From Nostoc cf. commune SO-36 (lineage in GTDB: Bacteria > Cyanobacteriota > Cyanobacteriia > Cyanobacteriales > Nostocaceae): 64,000 nt of DNA. Positions 10,853 through 20,247 of this stretch are shown here, in pieces; the stretch's first letter is position 1, and every line of letters begins with the position of its first letter. The notes beneath the pieces are model-generated. The model had not been told where the DNA came from. It made no database searches and saw only the letters and a program-made list of their open reading frames with translations. The stretch covers positions 5,702,501 through 5,766,500 of the forward strand of contig NZ_AP025732.1 of assembly GCF_023734775.1 (NCBI RefSeq), in the 5' to 3' direction. A program made the translations under genes and the position numbers.

Positions 10853-11335
10853 TTACCGAGAATCAGGAGTCTGTTGCAGACGTAATAAAGTATTGTAAAC
10901 CTGCCGTTTTAACATATTGTTGTTTTGTAGCTCTATAGTAATTTTGTTAAATTGATCAATGCTTAAACCATTATCTTCGACAATCTTTTGAGAGCGAGTA
11001 CAGTAATTTACCGCGATATCTTGAGCCTTCCGGGGAAGACCATTTATGCTGTCAGAATCGTTACAAACAATCTTAGGAATTTCTCCGTTGCCAATAAGTT
11101 TTTTAATTTCTTCAAAGGCATTTTGACGGGCTGGTTCCATTGCTAACACAGCTTGAGCGTAGCTGTTGATTTCAGTATTGTTAACTATTGGTGCTGGAGT
11201 TTGAGCATCAGCTTTTGAACTCAATAAAAAAGAATTAGAAATCAGACTAGCAGAAGCGATCGCGCCGAAAAAGAATGATTGCCAAAGAATTCGCTTTCGG
11301 CTGGAACGGAAAAATAAATCGGAAATTTTCTTCAT
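10853..11335 (-). CDS. DUF4168 domain-containing secreted protein
   Basis: 160 residues. A basic N-terminus and hydrophobic segment (about residues 17-38) end in ADAQTPA, a good signal-peptidase site, so the protein is probably periplasmic. The rest matches the cyanobacterial DUF4168 pattern: a helical domain with INSYAQAVLAMEPARQNAFEEI and a C-terminal FNKITIELQNN helix. Two cysteines (VCNDSD, NYCTRS) could form a disulfide. Function unknown. It lies downstream of holA on the same strand with about 110 bases between. Confidence 0.75.
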   Translation of the reverse strand: MKKISDLFFRSSRKRILWQSFFFGAIASASLISNSFLLSSKADAQTPAPIVNNTEINSYAQAVLAMEPARQNAFEEIKKLIGNGEIPKIVCNDSDSINGLPRKAQDIAVNYCTRSQKIVEDNGLSIDQFNKITIELQNNNMLKRQVYNTLLRLQQTPDSR

Positions 11336-11444
11336 ATAGTATGTGACACAAAACTACATCAGGGATATTATAGGGACTTTGAATTATTTTCGGAGTTGGA
11401 AGTTCCAGCAACTGCTCAATACATCAAGCTTTTATATTTAATTG

Positions 11445-12434
11445 TCAATTTCCTCGGCAAACTTGACAAAGTTCAATTACTTTAGTCTGGAGTGTTGACA
11501 TTTCTGATGATCCTTGCTTCAGACTCACTTCTAACTCCAGTAGTAGGGGTAAGCAAGAGATTAACTGTTGTACAGAAAGTAGCCTGATTTCTTGCTGTAA
11601 GAAGTAGATCCGTTTGGGATTACCGATATCAGCAGCCTGAGCGATCGCTTGTTGATTGCGCTCCCCACTTTCCATCATAATCTTCACCCACAGCCACGTC
11701 CGAAATTGTCCAATCAACGTGGCAACTATCCGTAATCCTGGTTCGGAAGCATTGCTCAAATCTGCCAATGTTGTCAAAGCTTTAGGTGTATCTCCTGTTC
11801 TGATTGCTGCTGCTAATTGTAAGCTATTTTGAGTAGTATTTCTTACTAACTTGGTAACGGTATCTGTGTCTAAAGGCTTATTACTACCTTGGGCATATAG
11901 CCGCAATTTCTCTAACTCATTGTAGAGAAGCCGTGTATCATTGCCTACAGAATCTGCCAACAACTGGGCAGTATTGGCAGTCAGTTTCACGCCGACAGTC
12001 TGGGCTGCTTGATTAACAGATTGCACCAGTAATTCTGTTTTCCAAGGGGGAATGAGGGGGAATTCTCGAAATTCAGTGGCAAACTGTTTTAACAATTTCG
12101 TGGATTTGAGGCGTTCATCTGGCTTGTTACGGCTAGTGAGCAATAAAAATGAATTTTCGGCAATGACAGGTAGCGATCGCCCCAATTCTGCCAACACATT
12201 GTCTGGACAGTGCTGGCAAAGAGTAGTATTTATCAGCCATACCAAGCGCCCACCAGCGCCAAAAGTAGGTGTCATGACCTGATTTAACCCCTGAATGGCA
12301 GCATCAGCCTGATCTGGGGAGAATGCAGTGTAATTAAAACTTATCCATTGGGGATCGAGGACGCGATCGCGCAGCATAGCGATCGCTTTTTCTATAGCAA
12401 AATCATCTTCACCCCAGTAAACATAAATTGGCAT
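11445..12434 (-). CDS. holA: DNA polymerase III subunit delta
   Basis: Clamp-loader delta subunit, which opens the beta sliding clamp. It starts MPIYVYWGEDDFAIEKAI, the usual cyanobacterial N-terminus, and carries the family features PVIAENSFLLLTSRNKPD and LADSVGNDTRLLYNELEKL, with the C-terminal collar domain LQLAAAIRTGDTPKAL onward. The length of 329 residues is normal. The ATG at 12434 is preferred over one 33 bases upstream because AAGAGG lies seven bases before it. HIP1 octamers lie inside the gene, as is common in this genome. Confidence 0.92.
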   Translation of the reverse strand: MPIYVYWGEDDFAIEKAIAMLRDRVLDPQWISFNYTAFSPDQADAAIQGLNQVMTPTFGAGGRLVWLINTTLCQHCPDNVLAELGRSLPVIAENSFLLLTSRNKPDERLKSTKLLKQFATEFREFPLIPPWKTELLVQSVNQAAQTVGVKLTANTAQLLADSVGNDTRLLYNELEKLRLYAQGSNKPLDTDTVTKLVRNTTQNSLQLAAAIRTGDTPKALTTLADLSNASEPGLRIVATLIGQFRTWLWVKIMMESGERNQQAIAQAADIGNPKRIYFLQQEIRLLSVQQLISCLPLLLELEVSLKQGSSEMSTLQTKVIELCQVCRGN

Positions 12435-12599
12435 AGATAAACCTCTTAGTAGATGGGGATTGGGCATGGGGCATTATCAATAATTAATAGTTCTTCTTCC
12501 CCAGTCCCCCTCCCAAAAATTAAATACTTTTGAAATCATTCTGTTAATCGGGGTAATTTTCCCTAAAATCTATCAAGTGAGAGCATGAGGCCATGAAGA

Positions 12600-13391
12600 T
12601 TGGACGATAACTATCAAACTTACTTAAATCGGTTAGCGCGACTGACGCTGCCAGAAACTTACAGATCCCAAGTCCAGCATATTCAGGAATCTTCTAAATT
12701 TCAGCCAAATTCCGGGTTGAGAGAAGCAGCATCCTTTCCTGGATATACGTTAATTACCCCGCCTGCGGCAGAAGAAGAATCAGAAAACTCTGCTTTCTAT
12801 AACAAATTACAGACTTACCAACAGGAACTTTTGCAGTTACCTGTAAACCGTAATTTGATTGTACCTGTACCTTCTGCTAGCTTCCATTTGACTTTAGCAG
12901 ATTTAATTTGGGACAGTGCTTATCTTCATGCCTGCGAAAAAAATCCCAAATTTGACGAGGAGTTACACTCTTGTTTAGCCGAAATATTTCAGCAATATCA
13001 ACAATTGATGACAAACAGGAGTCATCCGATTAAATGGCAAATACTGGGGCTGATACTCATGCCAAGAGCTATAGCTGTTTGTTTAGTACCCCAAAATGAA
13101 AGCTGTTACGAGGAAATTATTAAATTTCGCCGAACAATTTATCAAAATCCCAAGTTAATTGCCTTGGGTATTGAACAGCATTATCATTTCACAGCCCATG
13201 TTACATTAGCTTATTTTGGGGAGGTTTCATCTGACTTAGACCGCACAGGCTTCAGTACAATGCTTTCTCAATTGAATGAACAATGGCTATTAAATTTGCC
13301 AGAATTTTTAATCAACCGCGTCGAATTGCGAAAGTTTGACAACATGACACGCTATTATCGTGAACCAGACTGGCCAATTTTAGATTTTTGA
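12600..13391 (+). CDS. DUF1868 / 2H-phosphoesterase-like protein
   Basis: 263 residues, with two H-x-T/S motifs, SFHLTLADL and AHVTLAYFG, the hallmark of the 2H phosphoesterase / RNA-ligase-like fold; the overall pattern fits DUF1868. A likely role is hydrolysis of a cyclic phosphate or related RNA/nucleotide bond, but no substrate can be read. The first codon appears to be TTG at 12600: the two nearby ATGs upstream lead to immediate stops, and GAGG lies about ten bases before. It diverges from holA, sharing a short promoter region. Confidence 0.8.
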   Translation: MDDNYQTYLNRLARLTLPETYRSQVQHIQESSKFQPNSGLREAASFPGYTLITPPAAEEESENSAFYNKLQTYQQELLQLPVNRNLIVPVPSASFHLTLADLIWDSAYLHACEKNPKFDEELHSCLAEIFQQYQQLMTNRSHPIKWQILGLILMPRAIAVCLVPQNESCYEEIIKFRRTIYQNPKLIALGIEQHYHFTAHVTLAYFGEVSSDLDRTGFSTMLSQLNEQWLLNLPEFLINRVELRKFDNMTRYYREPDWPILDF

Positions 13392-13441
13392 CCTGCTTTG
13401 CCTATCATCTAAGCAACATTAAATTTGGGTTTAGTGAACTA

Positions 13442-13470
13442 CCTACAGTGACGCAAAGTGTCACTGTAGG
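13442..13470 (-). repeat. Solo IS200/IS605 right-end hairpin
   Basis: CCTACAGTGAC pairs with GTCACTGTAGG. Read on the minus strand it is preceded by GTACAGGAAGCC and followed by TAGTTCAC, like the element end at 81-124. The short reading frame entering it (VQEAYSDTLRHCR then stop) resembles a tnpB tail, but no tnpB body remains. Confidence 0.6.
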
Positions 13471-13499
13471 CTTCCTGTACAACCAAAAGCTGGGAGAGG

Positions 13500-13880
13500 A
13501 TTTATGATTCCCCTGCCATAAGGGTTTCAATCCCCTGAATTTATTTATCGAACAGAATTCAGGAGTTAGGAGTCAGAATTCAGAATGAATTCTGTACGAG
13601 TGGCGGATAGCGCAGCGTATACCCTTCGGGATGCTTCGCTTAGAGCGAGTCCGCGATAGCGTAGCGTTAGCGAGTATTTTCGAGTCGCGTCTGAATAAAC
13701 GGGTTTAAAACCCCCACCAAATTGAAAATTTGGTGGTCTTAAAGACGCTCGATAGCACAGCGTTAGCGACGCAGGAGCGTCTGACTCGCTTTCCGCGCCG
13801 CTATCAGTGGTGAGTCTGAATCCCCCACTGATTTATTCTGACTCCTGAATTCTGACTTCTGAATTCTTCTTCAATAAAGT
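13500..13880. repeat. Composite palindromic repeat region
   Basis: No gene. A large inverted arrangement is framed by CAGAATTCAGGAGTTAGG-like sequence at about 13553 and its mirror CTGACTCCTGAATTCTGA at about 13839. Inside are GCGATAGCGTAGCGTTAGCG-type repeats and a perfect small stem, CCACCAAATT/AATTTGGTGG, at about 13713. It looks like several repeat families inserted in one another. Confidence 0.6.
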
Positions 13881-14055
13881 AAAAGCACCCACATTACCAC
13901 GATGGTATATGAGCGCTCATAAATAAAAACATTATTGAGGATAATCTATCTGCTATGACAGACCGAAGTAACTATAAGAATAGCAGCCACTGGGTAAATA
14001 AACTGCAAGGGTAGTTACAAATGTTTTGTTAAAAATATTACTTACCGTAAATGTG

Positions 14056-14567
14056 ATGCTTGACTTAGCCAAAATCCAATCGATAGCGAAATCCTATTCT
14101 CCTCAAGAACTCTTTGCTGCCTTGGTTTGGCAGCATCGGTTCAATGAGTTTGATGGCGAAGAAGTAATTACTGACCTTTCCAGCCACAGAAATTATGGGC
14201 AAGCTTTCTGTTCACCAAACCAATCTTTGCACCAGATGAAAACGGTTTAAGCTTTGGTGGCATGGTCGATACCCTGCTTGCAATGGCGAACTATCGCCCT
14301 ATGCCTGAAACCAGTATCATCCATTTTATTGCTTATCCTGCCGATACGTTGTATATCCTGACAGAGAACCAAGACATAAAAGTGTCTGAGCTTTTAGACT
14401 TGGGTAAAAAGTGGCGAGCTGATTCAGTAGAGGTAAGTGATGGCACGAATGAAGACTACGGTTTGCGGCTTAAGCGCCGACTGAGAACTAGATTGGAAGG
14501 GGGGCTACAGGGTGAAGATGTTCAACAGGATTGTGATGCGGTTATTGTTACCTATTGGTGGGATTAA
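14056..14567 (+). pseudogene. Conserved-looking hypothetical protein with one frameshift
   Basis: The first frame runs MLDLAKIQSIAKSYSPQE to NYGQAF; the second resumes with LFTKPIFAPDENGLSFGG and runs to VIVTYWWD. The join needs one extra T in GCTTTCTG near 14203, giving an uninterrupted protein of about 170 residues. I do not recognise the family and see no signal peptide or membrane segment. The clean continuation either side of one base suggests either a recent mutation or a sequencing error. A good terminator follows the stop, as for an expressed gene. Confidence 0.6.
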
Positions 14568-14622
14568 ATTCTTGAAGGTTATTTCCACCGTTTTCCTGCT
14601 GATATTACCTGCACTCTAAATG

Positions 14623-14654
14623 GAGCCTGTGATCGCAGGCTCTTGGTCTTTTTT
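14623..14654 (+). terminator. Intrinsic terminator
   Basis: GAGCCTG (14623-14629) pairs with CAGGCTC (14636-14642), followed by TTGGTCTTTTTT. Placed about 55 bases after the stop at 14567. Confidence 0.75.
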
Positions 14655-15038
14655 GAACAAATTATTCTTTGTTAGCTATTGAGCCAAAATCTTCAACTCA
14701 ATACCTAATATTCCTTATCACAAAATCAGAGTTATTTAATTATCATTTTGTTAATATAGCAATCTGATTCTATATTTGAACAGAGAAAATTTGGAAGGCT
14801 TATGAATCAGGTATCCTACCGAACGTACTGTTCACAAACCATTTAGTCTTTACTATAGTAATTATATAAACTCTCAATATAATTTATTGTTAATTCTTTC
14901 CAGAAATAGTATTTACTATAATTTAATACTTGCGATATAAGCTGATGTTCTGGTAAGTTAATTCAGAAAAAATCCTGATCCCAAAAATTTAAAGTTAACA
15001 AGACTCTCTTGCTAGATTTACTTTAAATTTACTTATCA
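14655..15038. other. Upstream region of the porin gene
   Basis: About 380 AT-rich bases with no gene. It should contain the promoter and leader of the SLH/OprB porin starting at 15039. I could not identify a trustworthy Fur or NtcA operator. Confidence 0.4.
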
Positions 15039-17015
15039 ATGCATTTTAAAATCGCAATTAATTTTTCCTCTATTTTATTGGTGTTGGGAGTTATGATGGC
15101 AAAATATCTACTAGCTTCTGCTAGTGGGATGGGATTTTTATGTTTAATTGCTGGGTTATTACCTGTGCAAGCCCTTCCTAGTTTAGAAATTGCAGATAAA
15201 AACATAGCTGTTAATCAAGATGATGGCAGCTATAAAAAAAATGATTCTCATCAAAGCAATTTAACAAATAATATATCCAGTAAATTGTTGATAGCCAATG
15301 AGAGTCAAAAAAACTTATCCTCAGTTAGTCAACAGCCGAAAAATCAAGATTTAGAAGTAGATTCTACTGTTAACTTTTGGCAGCCAATCATACCACAATC
15401 TGCAAGTTCATCTCCAACCTCATACAAACTTGCACAAGTAACATCTGTATCCCAGTTGTCTGATGTACAGCCAACTGATTGGGCTTTTCAAGCACTCCAA
15501 TCTTTAGTCGAGCGCTATGGTTGTATCGCAGGTTATCCCAATCAAACCTATCGCGGTAATCGGGCGATGACTCGCTATGAATTTGCTGCTGGCTTAAATG
15601 CTTGTTTAGACCGAATCAACGAATTGATTGCGACTGCAACTGGTGATTTGGTCAAGAAAGAAGATTTAGCCACGTTGCAGAATCTACAAGAACAATTTGC
15701 GGCGGAATTGGCAACATTGCGAGGTCGAGTAGATGCTGTAGAAGCTCGCACAGCAGAGCTAGAAGCAAATCAGTTTTCTACAACTACCAAACTTAATGGA
15801 GAGGTAATTATTGCTGGTATTGGTGCTAGCGGTGGCGCTCCTAATAACAGCGACTCGAACATCATCCTAGTCAATAGAGTGCGGTTAAATCTCACCACTA
15901 GCTTTACTGGTAAAGATTTATTAATTACTGGATTGCAAGCTTATAACTTTTTGGGTGGAGCCACTGGAGAGGGTAGCTTACAACAAAGTTTAGGATTAGC
16001 TTCGCCGATTTTAAGTGCAAGTAGCGCTCGTACCAGTTTTGAACCACAATTTCCGGGGTTAAATGTCAATACTTTGTCGAGTGTTGGCGCAAACAGTGTT
16101 CAGCTTTACAAATTGTTGTATATCTTTCCTGTCGCTAGTAAATTAACCTTGTTTGCGGGAACTGCGGCGGAAACATCAGATGCTTTCCCAGCAATTACGC
16201 CTTTTTATGGTGAAGGACAAGAGTCAATTTCTCGTTTTGCCGGCTTGAATCCTGTGGTACGGATTTCTGGTGGTACTTCGGGTACTGGTTTAGCATCGGC
16301 GGCGGGATTTATTTTCAACATTTCGCCAAATTTGGATTTAAGAGCTTTATACGGCAATCCAAATGCCAATTTAACCCAAAAATCTCCCGATGAAGCGCTA
16401 CCAGGAGTTTCTACTACACCTTTGGGAGCAGGTTTATTTAGTGGTAGCAGTGTTATTGCCACACAGTTAACCTTCAAGCCAAGTCCCGCTCTGGATATTG
16501 GTTTAAACTATGCCCACAGTTATCACGAAATCAATATTTTGGGTACGGGATTAATTAGTGGTGATATCGGTGCTTTAGCAGGGGTTGCAGCTGGGACACC
16601 TGTTACACTCAACTCTGTTGGCGGTACGGTAACATGGCGACTGTCTCCCAAGATAGCCTTATCTGGCTACGGTGCAGCACTATTTGTTGATGCTGCTTCA
16701 AATAGCGTGAATGCTTCCACAACCTTTACAAGTTGGATGGCGGGAGTTCACTTCAGAGATTTATTCAAGTCAGGGAACACTGCCGGGATTATTTTTGGTC
16801 AGCCGCTTTTCCGTAGTGATACAGGTGGTTCTGCTCAACTTACTCCCACAGGCGAGAATCGGGCGACTCCTTACCATTTAGAAGCCTATTACCGCCTTCA
16901 AGTTACCGATAATATCAGCATTACCCCTGGTGCATTTGTTCTCTTTAACCCAGAAGGTAACAGCAACAATGAAACTACAACAGTAGGTGTACTTCGGACT
17001 ACTTTTACCTTTTAA
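15039..17015 (+). CDS. SLH-domain / OprB-type outer-membrane porin (iron uptake porin family)
   Basis: 658 residues. Hydrophobic signal region (about residues 8-45); a long Ser/Asn-rich linker; one SLH domain (DVQPTDWAFQALQSLVERYG then AMTRYEFAAGLNACLDRINE, about residues 145-200) that binds the cell wall; a coiled coil (EDLATLQNLQEQFAAELATL); then a beta-strand-rich OprB-like barrel ending TTVGVLRTTFTF with the terminal Phe typical of outer-membrane proteins. This architecture is the major cyanobacterial porin class, often linked to iron or small-solute uptake. An in-frame ATG at 15093 is an alternative start with a shorter signal peptide. Confidence 0.88.
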   Translation: MHFKIAINFSSILLVLGVMMAKYLLASASGMGFLCLIAGLLPVQALPSLEIADKNIAVNQDDGSYKKNDSHQSNLTNNISSKLLIANESQKNLSSVSQQPKNQDLEVDSTVNFWQPIIPQSASSSPTSYKLAQVTSVSQLSDVQPTDWAFQALQSLVERYGCIAGYPNQTYRGNRAMTRYEFAAGLNACLDRINELIATATGDLVKKEDLATLQNLQEQFAAELATLRGRVDAVEARTAELEANQFSTTTKLNGEVIIAGIGASGGAPNNSDSNIILVNRVRLNLTTSFTGKDLLITGLQAYNFLGGATGEGSLQQSLGLASPILSASSARTSFEPQFPGLNVNTLSSVGANSVQLYKLLYIFPVASKLTLFAGTAAETSDAFPAITPFYGEGQESISRFAGLNPVVRISGGTSGTGLASAAGFIFNISPNLDLRALYGNPNANLTQKSPDEALPGVSTTPLGAGLFSGSSVIATQLTFKPSPALDIGLNYAHSYHEINILGTGLISGDIGALAGVAAGTPVTLNSVGGTVTWRLSPKIALSGYGAALFVDAASNSVNASTTFTSWMAGVHFRDLFKSGNTAGIIFGQPLFRSDTGGSAQLTPTGENRATPYHLEAYYRLQVTDNISITPGAFVLFNPEGNSNNETTTVGVLRTTFTF

Positions 17016-17034
17016 GAGATTGACAGTAGGGAGT

Positions 17035-17064
17035 CAAAATCCCCCAATAAATTGGGGGATTTTG
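17035..17064. terminator. Bidirectional terminator between convergent genes
   Basis: CAAAATCCCCCAA (17035-17047) pairs perfectly with TTGGGGGATTTTG (17052-17064) over a four-base loop. The AAAAT/ATTTT edges give a short U-tract in both directions, fitting its place between the porin (+) and GUN4 gene (-). Confidence 0.65.
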
Positions 17065-17111
17065 AGATTGGTTAACAAAGTTCACAGTAATAACAATATT
17101 GCCCTGTCTCA

Positions 17112-17585
17112 CTAGTATCGTGACAAAAAAATCTTTACTCGATGCTGAACCCCACTAAGGTTTGTAGAATCTAAACCCACTAACCGACATATAGATGGAA
17201 AGTGTCCTTTAGGTGCGTCTAAGCTGAAAGTATATTCTTCATATTTAACCCATTCATGATTGACAAGACTTGGTAGCCATCCAACTTTATAAGCAAAGCG
17301 CTTACAATCTTTCTTGGCTTGCCAAATACGTTGTTGGACGCTAAAACCAAATCTGCCTTCACTATATTGAACCCAGAGCTTATTAATAATATAAAGGTCA
17401 TGACGAGGAAATCTTTTAATTTCGCCATCATCTAACCAGCCTTCTTCTTCACGCTCACATATTTTGAGCATAGTAGAGTAAGTTTCTCTATCAGCTTCCT
17501 GCCATTTTTGCTCTGCTAGTAATTCCTGTAATTTTCTATAATCAATACCAGATGTATGAGATACAAGAGTTAATTCTGCTGTCAA
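17112..17585 (-). CDS. GUN4 domain-containing protein (C-terminal half of an interrupted gene?)
   Basis: 157 residues forming a GUN4 domain: IDYRKLQELLAEQKWQEAD, then EREEEGWLDDGEIKRFP, LWVQYSEGRFGFSVQQRIW and FSLDAPKGHFPS. In cyanobacteria and plants GUN4 binds porphyrins and activates Mg-chelatase; GUN4 domains also occur as sensors in other proteins. The only start is TTG at 17585. This frame is the same as that of the upstream coiled-coil gene, separated by one TAG and five sense codons, so the natural protein may be a single coiled-coil-GUN4 fusion of about 304 residues. Confidence 0.8.
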   Translation of the reverse strand: MTAELTLVSHTSGIDYRKLQELLAEQKWQEADRETYSTMLKICEREEEGWLDDGEIKRFPRHDLYIINKLWVQYSEGRFGFSVQQRIWQAKKDCKRFAYKVGWLPSLVNHEWVKYEEYTFSLDAPKGHFPSICRLVGLDSTNLSGVQHRVKIFLSRY

Positions 17586-17600
17586 TTGAGACAGATGTAA

Positions 17601-18041
17601 CTACACATTTGATAAAGATTTAATAATTGATGTTTGTGAATCTGACTCCACAACTTGAGATGGTAATTGAGATATTTGCTCTTTTATTTGAACCAATTCT
17701 TCAAAAATTTTATAATTTAATTTTTGTTCATCAGTCATAATTTCTTTCAAAGCTTGTAGTTCAGCTTGAGCAGCTAGTGAGGCTTTTTGAGTCTCAGCTA
17801 AAGTAATCTGAGCTTGTATTGCCGTTTCTTCAGTATTTGCCAATCGCTTTTGCATAGTCCGAAGCTCAGATTTTAATTCCTTTATTTCCGTTTGAAAGCT
17901 TGCAATAGTTGATTCAATATTATGCAAATTATTATTTGCTTTCATATCCTGCAACTCTTCACGGGTACGTCTGAGTTCTTCAATTGCTTTTTCGTAATAT
18001 CCTAATGGCGTTTTCCAGTTATCATTACCTGCTTTGAACAT
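17601..18041 (-). CDS. Coiled-coil protein, in frame with the GUN4 domain downstream
   Basis: 146 residues, dominated by a long coiled coil (about residues 15-125: EELRRTREELQDMKAN to EELVQIKEQISQLPSQ) with regular heptads and no membrane segment. It ends at TAG (17601-17603), after which the same frame reads LHLSQL and straight into the GUN4 domain. I regard the two as parts of one gene split by a nonsense codon, or separated by a sequencing error. The ATG at 18041 is 19 bases past the end of the next minus-strand gene, suggesting an operon. Confidence 0.65.
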   Translation of the reverse strand: MFKAGNDNWKTPLGYYEKAIEELRRTREELQDMKANNNLHNIESTIASFQTEIKELKSELRTMQKRLANTEETAIQAQITLAETQKASLAAQAELQALKEIMTDEQKLNYKIFEELVQIKEQISQLPSQVVESDSQTSIIKSLSNV

Positions 18042-18059
18042 AAAATAAATTTGCTTATT

Positions 18060-18941
18060 TTATTGCTTATCTATTAATAATATTTGTGAAGACTTGTCCT
18101 CTGATATAAGATTGTTTTTGAAATCATAATTATTCATTATGTTACGCCAAAAATTACAAAGTAAACCATATTTTATCCAGTCTTTAATAGCTCGATTTTT
18201 CAATTCTGGAGAATTTCTGACTAAAGCAGCCATCATAGCGGCATTTTGTTGTAATTGTCCATAAATTTTCAATACCTCGTCAATAGAAGTATTTTCATCT
18301 AACTTACTCAGTTCATAGCATTCGCTTAACTCATAAAGCTCAACATCAGAAAATAGACCACCAGGCTTCCATGCGATTTTGAGCCTTTGTCTACATTTAT
18401 CAAGAGGACTGGGTAAACCGTGAACTAAATATTTTTTTAACTCATTCCGAATTAGTTCAAATTTTCCATCTATCAGTTCCGATATTTTATCAACTATTTG
18501 ATTGGCATCTTGAAATAACTTATTTTCCAAATATTCGATTCTTTCCAAACTCTGCTCAATGCTGTTTTGAGACAAGCTAATCGCCTGCATTACAGCTAGT
18601 GACATTTGATTAATTCTGTTTTCTATATAAAAATTACTTTTACTAACAGTCTCCGTGAGGAATCTCTCACGAATGTTATTTATTTCCTCAAGTTGATGTT
18701 TAATTTTTTCATCTGCGGTATTCAACAGATATTCAATATCAACTTTAGCTTTGCTTTCTAATTCCTCAATTCTTTCTATTGCGTGATTAATGCTTTCTTG
18801 AGCTATATAATCAAGCTTGTCAGCTAAAGGGTAAAGTTTGTCATCAAATAAGTTAGCTATTTCCTTACTACTCTCTCTCACAAGCTTCTTAGCTGCACCC
18901 TCAAATTGTTTAATAAGACCTCCAAATAGCCATCCCATCAT
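18060..18941 (-). CDS. Hypothetical coiled-coil protein, first gene of the GUN4 operon
   Basis: 293 residues, not recognised. It begins with a short hydrophobic/amphipathic segment (MMGWLFGGLIKQFEGAAKKL), then a long predicted coiled coil (about residues 25-180) and a compact C-terminal part with KIAWKPGGLFSDVELYELSE and NRAIKDWIKYGLL. This could be a membrane-associating helix plus a dimerising rod. AAAGGA precedes the start by a suitable distance, and a second ATG follows at once. The gap to the next coiled-coil gene is 18 bases, so the genes are probably co-transcribed. Confidence 0.65.
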   Translation of the reverse strand: MMGWLFGGLIKQFEGAAKKLVRESSKEIANLFDDKLYPLADKLDYIAQESINHAIERIEELESKAKVDIEYLLNTADEKIKHQLEEINNIRERFLTETVSKSNFYIENRINQMSLAVMQAISLSQNSIEQSLERIEYLENKLFQDANQIVDKISELIDGKFELIRNELKKYLVHGLPSPLDKCRQRLKIAWKPGGLFSDVELYELSECYELSKLDENTSIDEVLKIYGQLQQNAAMMAALVRNSPELKNRAIKDWIKYGLLCNFWRNIMNNYDFKNNLISEDKSSQILLIDKQ

Positions 18942-19221
18942 TTATCCACATCCTTTCACAACATAATTAGCAAGCAGATATCCTCACAAAAATAACACTC
19001 TTTTTCAGGAGTGTCGAGGATAAAATCATGGCTAATAAACAAGTATAAATTCGGTGGACTATTATCACACAATACTATTATTTAGTGTTTGACAAAAATA
19101 TAGTTGCTTTGTCTAAAATCTGTTGTGCGAAACTGGTGCGATGCCTACCTTGTTATACAAAACTACACTAAAAATAAATTATGTAGGTGTAGCTCATCGT
19201 AGACATCGCCCCACAGATAAC

Positions 19222-19386
19222 CTAATTATTTCTTTTGCCTGATTGACCAGTTTGATTTGAAATTTGGTGCTTTTGTATAACCTGCTCAATTTGGGAAGTC
19301 ACCGCATCTATTCTATATTTAACCTTATCAAAATCAATATTCACCCAAATATAGGCTTTGTCAGGTCTTTGCTGCTTATGATTCAT
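19222..19386 (-). CDS. Possible small protein, 54 residues
   Basis: Short open frame MNHKQQRPDKAYIWVNIDFD to GQSGKRNN, ending at TAG (19222-19224). The composition is protein-like (charged, no low complexity) and it lies upstream of the coiled-coil/GUN4 genes on the same strand. No clear ribosome-binding site, no known family; a gap of about 280 bases separates it from the next gene. May be a remnant or chance frame. Confidence 0.3.
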   Translation of the reverse strand: MNHKQQRPDKAYIWVNIDFDKVKYRIDAVTSQIEQVIQKHQISNQTGQSGKRNN

Positions 19387-19603
19387 ATATTGCTTTACTT
19401 GTCAAGATATTTTGTTATATCTATACAATATAGCCATCTCAATTTCTAAACTCCAATCTCTAGACGTATAAGTAGATATGCTTAATATTTACTTAGGGTT
19501 TTACACGGTTATTCGTAGGGCAACAGCTAGCTGTGCTACCCCACTAAAAAAGACGCGATATTCCGCGCCTCTGGCAGCTAAAATCCAAATTTTAAGTGTT
19601 AGC

Positions 19604-19921
19604 TTAAACCTTTGTTTGTAGATATTGCACCAGCTGCGGTGCTTGCATCACTCCCTCTATCCTATCCACAGGTTGACCCTGCTTAAACAGTACCAAGGTT
19701 GGTAGAGAGGCAATTTTATACTGAGTAGCCAAATCTGTGTATTTTTCTGTGTCGATTTTGACAATTCGCAGGCGATCCTTAAGTTGGACATTGACTTGCT
19801 CTAAAATTGGCACCATCATTTGGCATGGGCCCACACCAGTCAGCGTAAAAATCTACTAATACAGGTACATCAGAAGCAGATAGCATCTCTTCAAAGCTAT
19901 TAAATTGCTTTTAGTTGCCAT
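19604..19921 (-). pseudogene. Thioredoxin with two single-base frameshifts
   Basis: When two length changes are corrected the gene reads MATKKQFNSFEEMLSASDVP, VLVDFYADWCGPCQMM, then KIDTEKYTDLATQYKIASLP and VQYLQTKV: a typical m-type thioredoxin of about 106 residues with WCGPC active site and cis-Pro (SLPT). The raw sequence has one A too few in ACTAAAAGC near 19906-19914 and one C too many in GGGCCC near 19827-19832. Two independent homopolymer errors in a short, normally conserved gene make a sequencing artefact quite likely. As given, only residues after CGPC are in a long open frame. Confidence 0.85.
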
Positions 19922-20247
19922 GTGACACACACCGATTTTCAATTGTTTGTTTCAATAGTAATTCTTAGAAAATAAAAGCGGTATAGATTCACGGGTTTTT
20001 GTTGGGAAAATATTAGATTAGTTAATATAAACTGATTTCTAGTCCAAAATCTTAAATAATTATAATATTGGGATTGTGATATTTCGCTAAATACGACGTA
20101 TAACTTTATCTATTAGCTATTTAATTTGCAACATGACGGTAAGATTGTCATCCCGCAAGAGTTAGATTTTATTCAGACAATATTCAGATGTTCCCGAAAT
20201 CACCATAAGATAATTAGCGCGGTATTTCTAAGATTGAGGAACATTGA

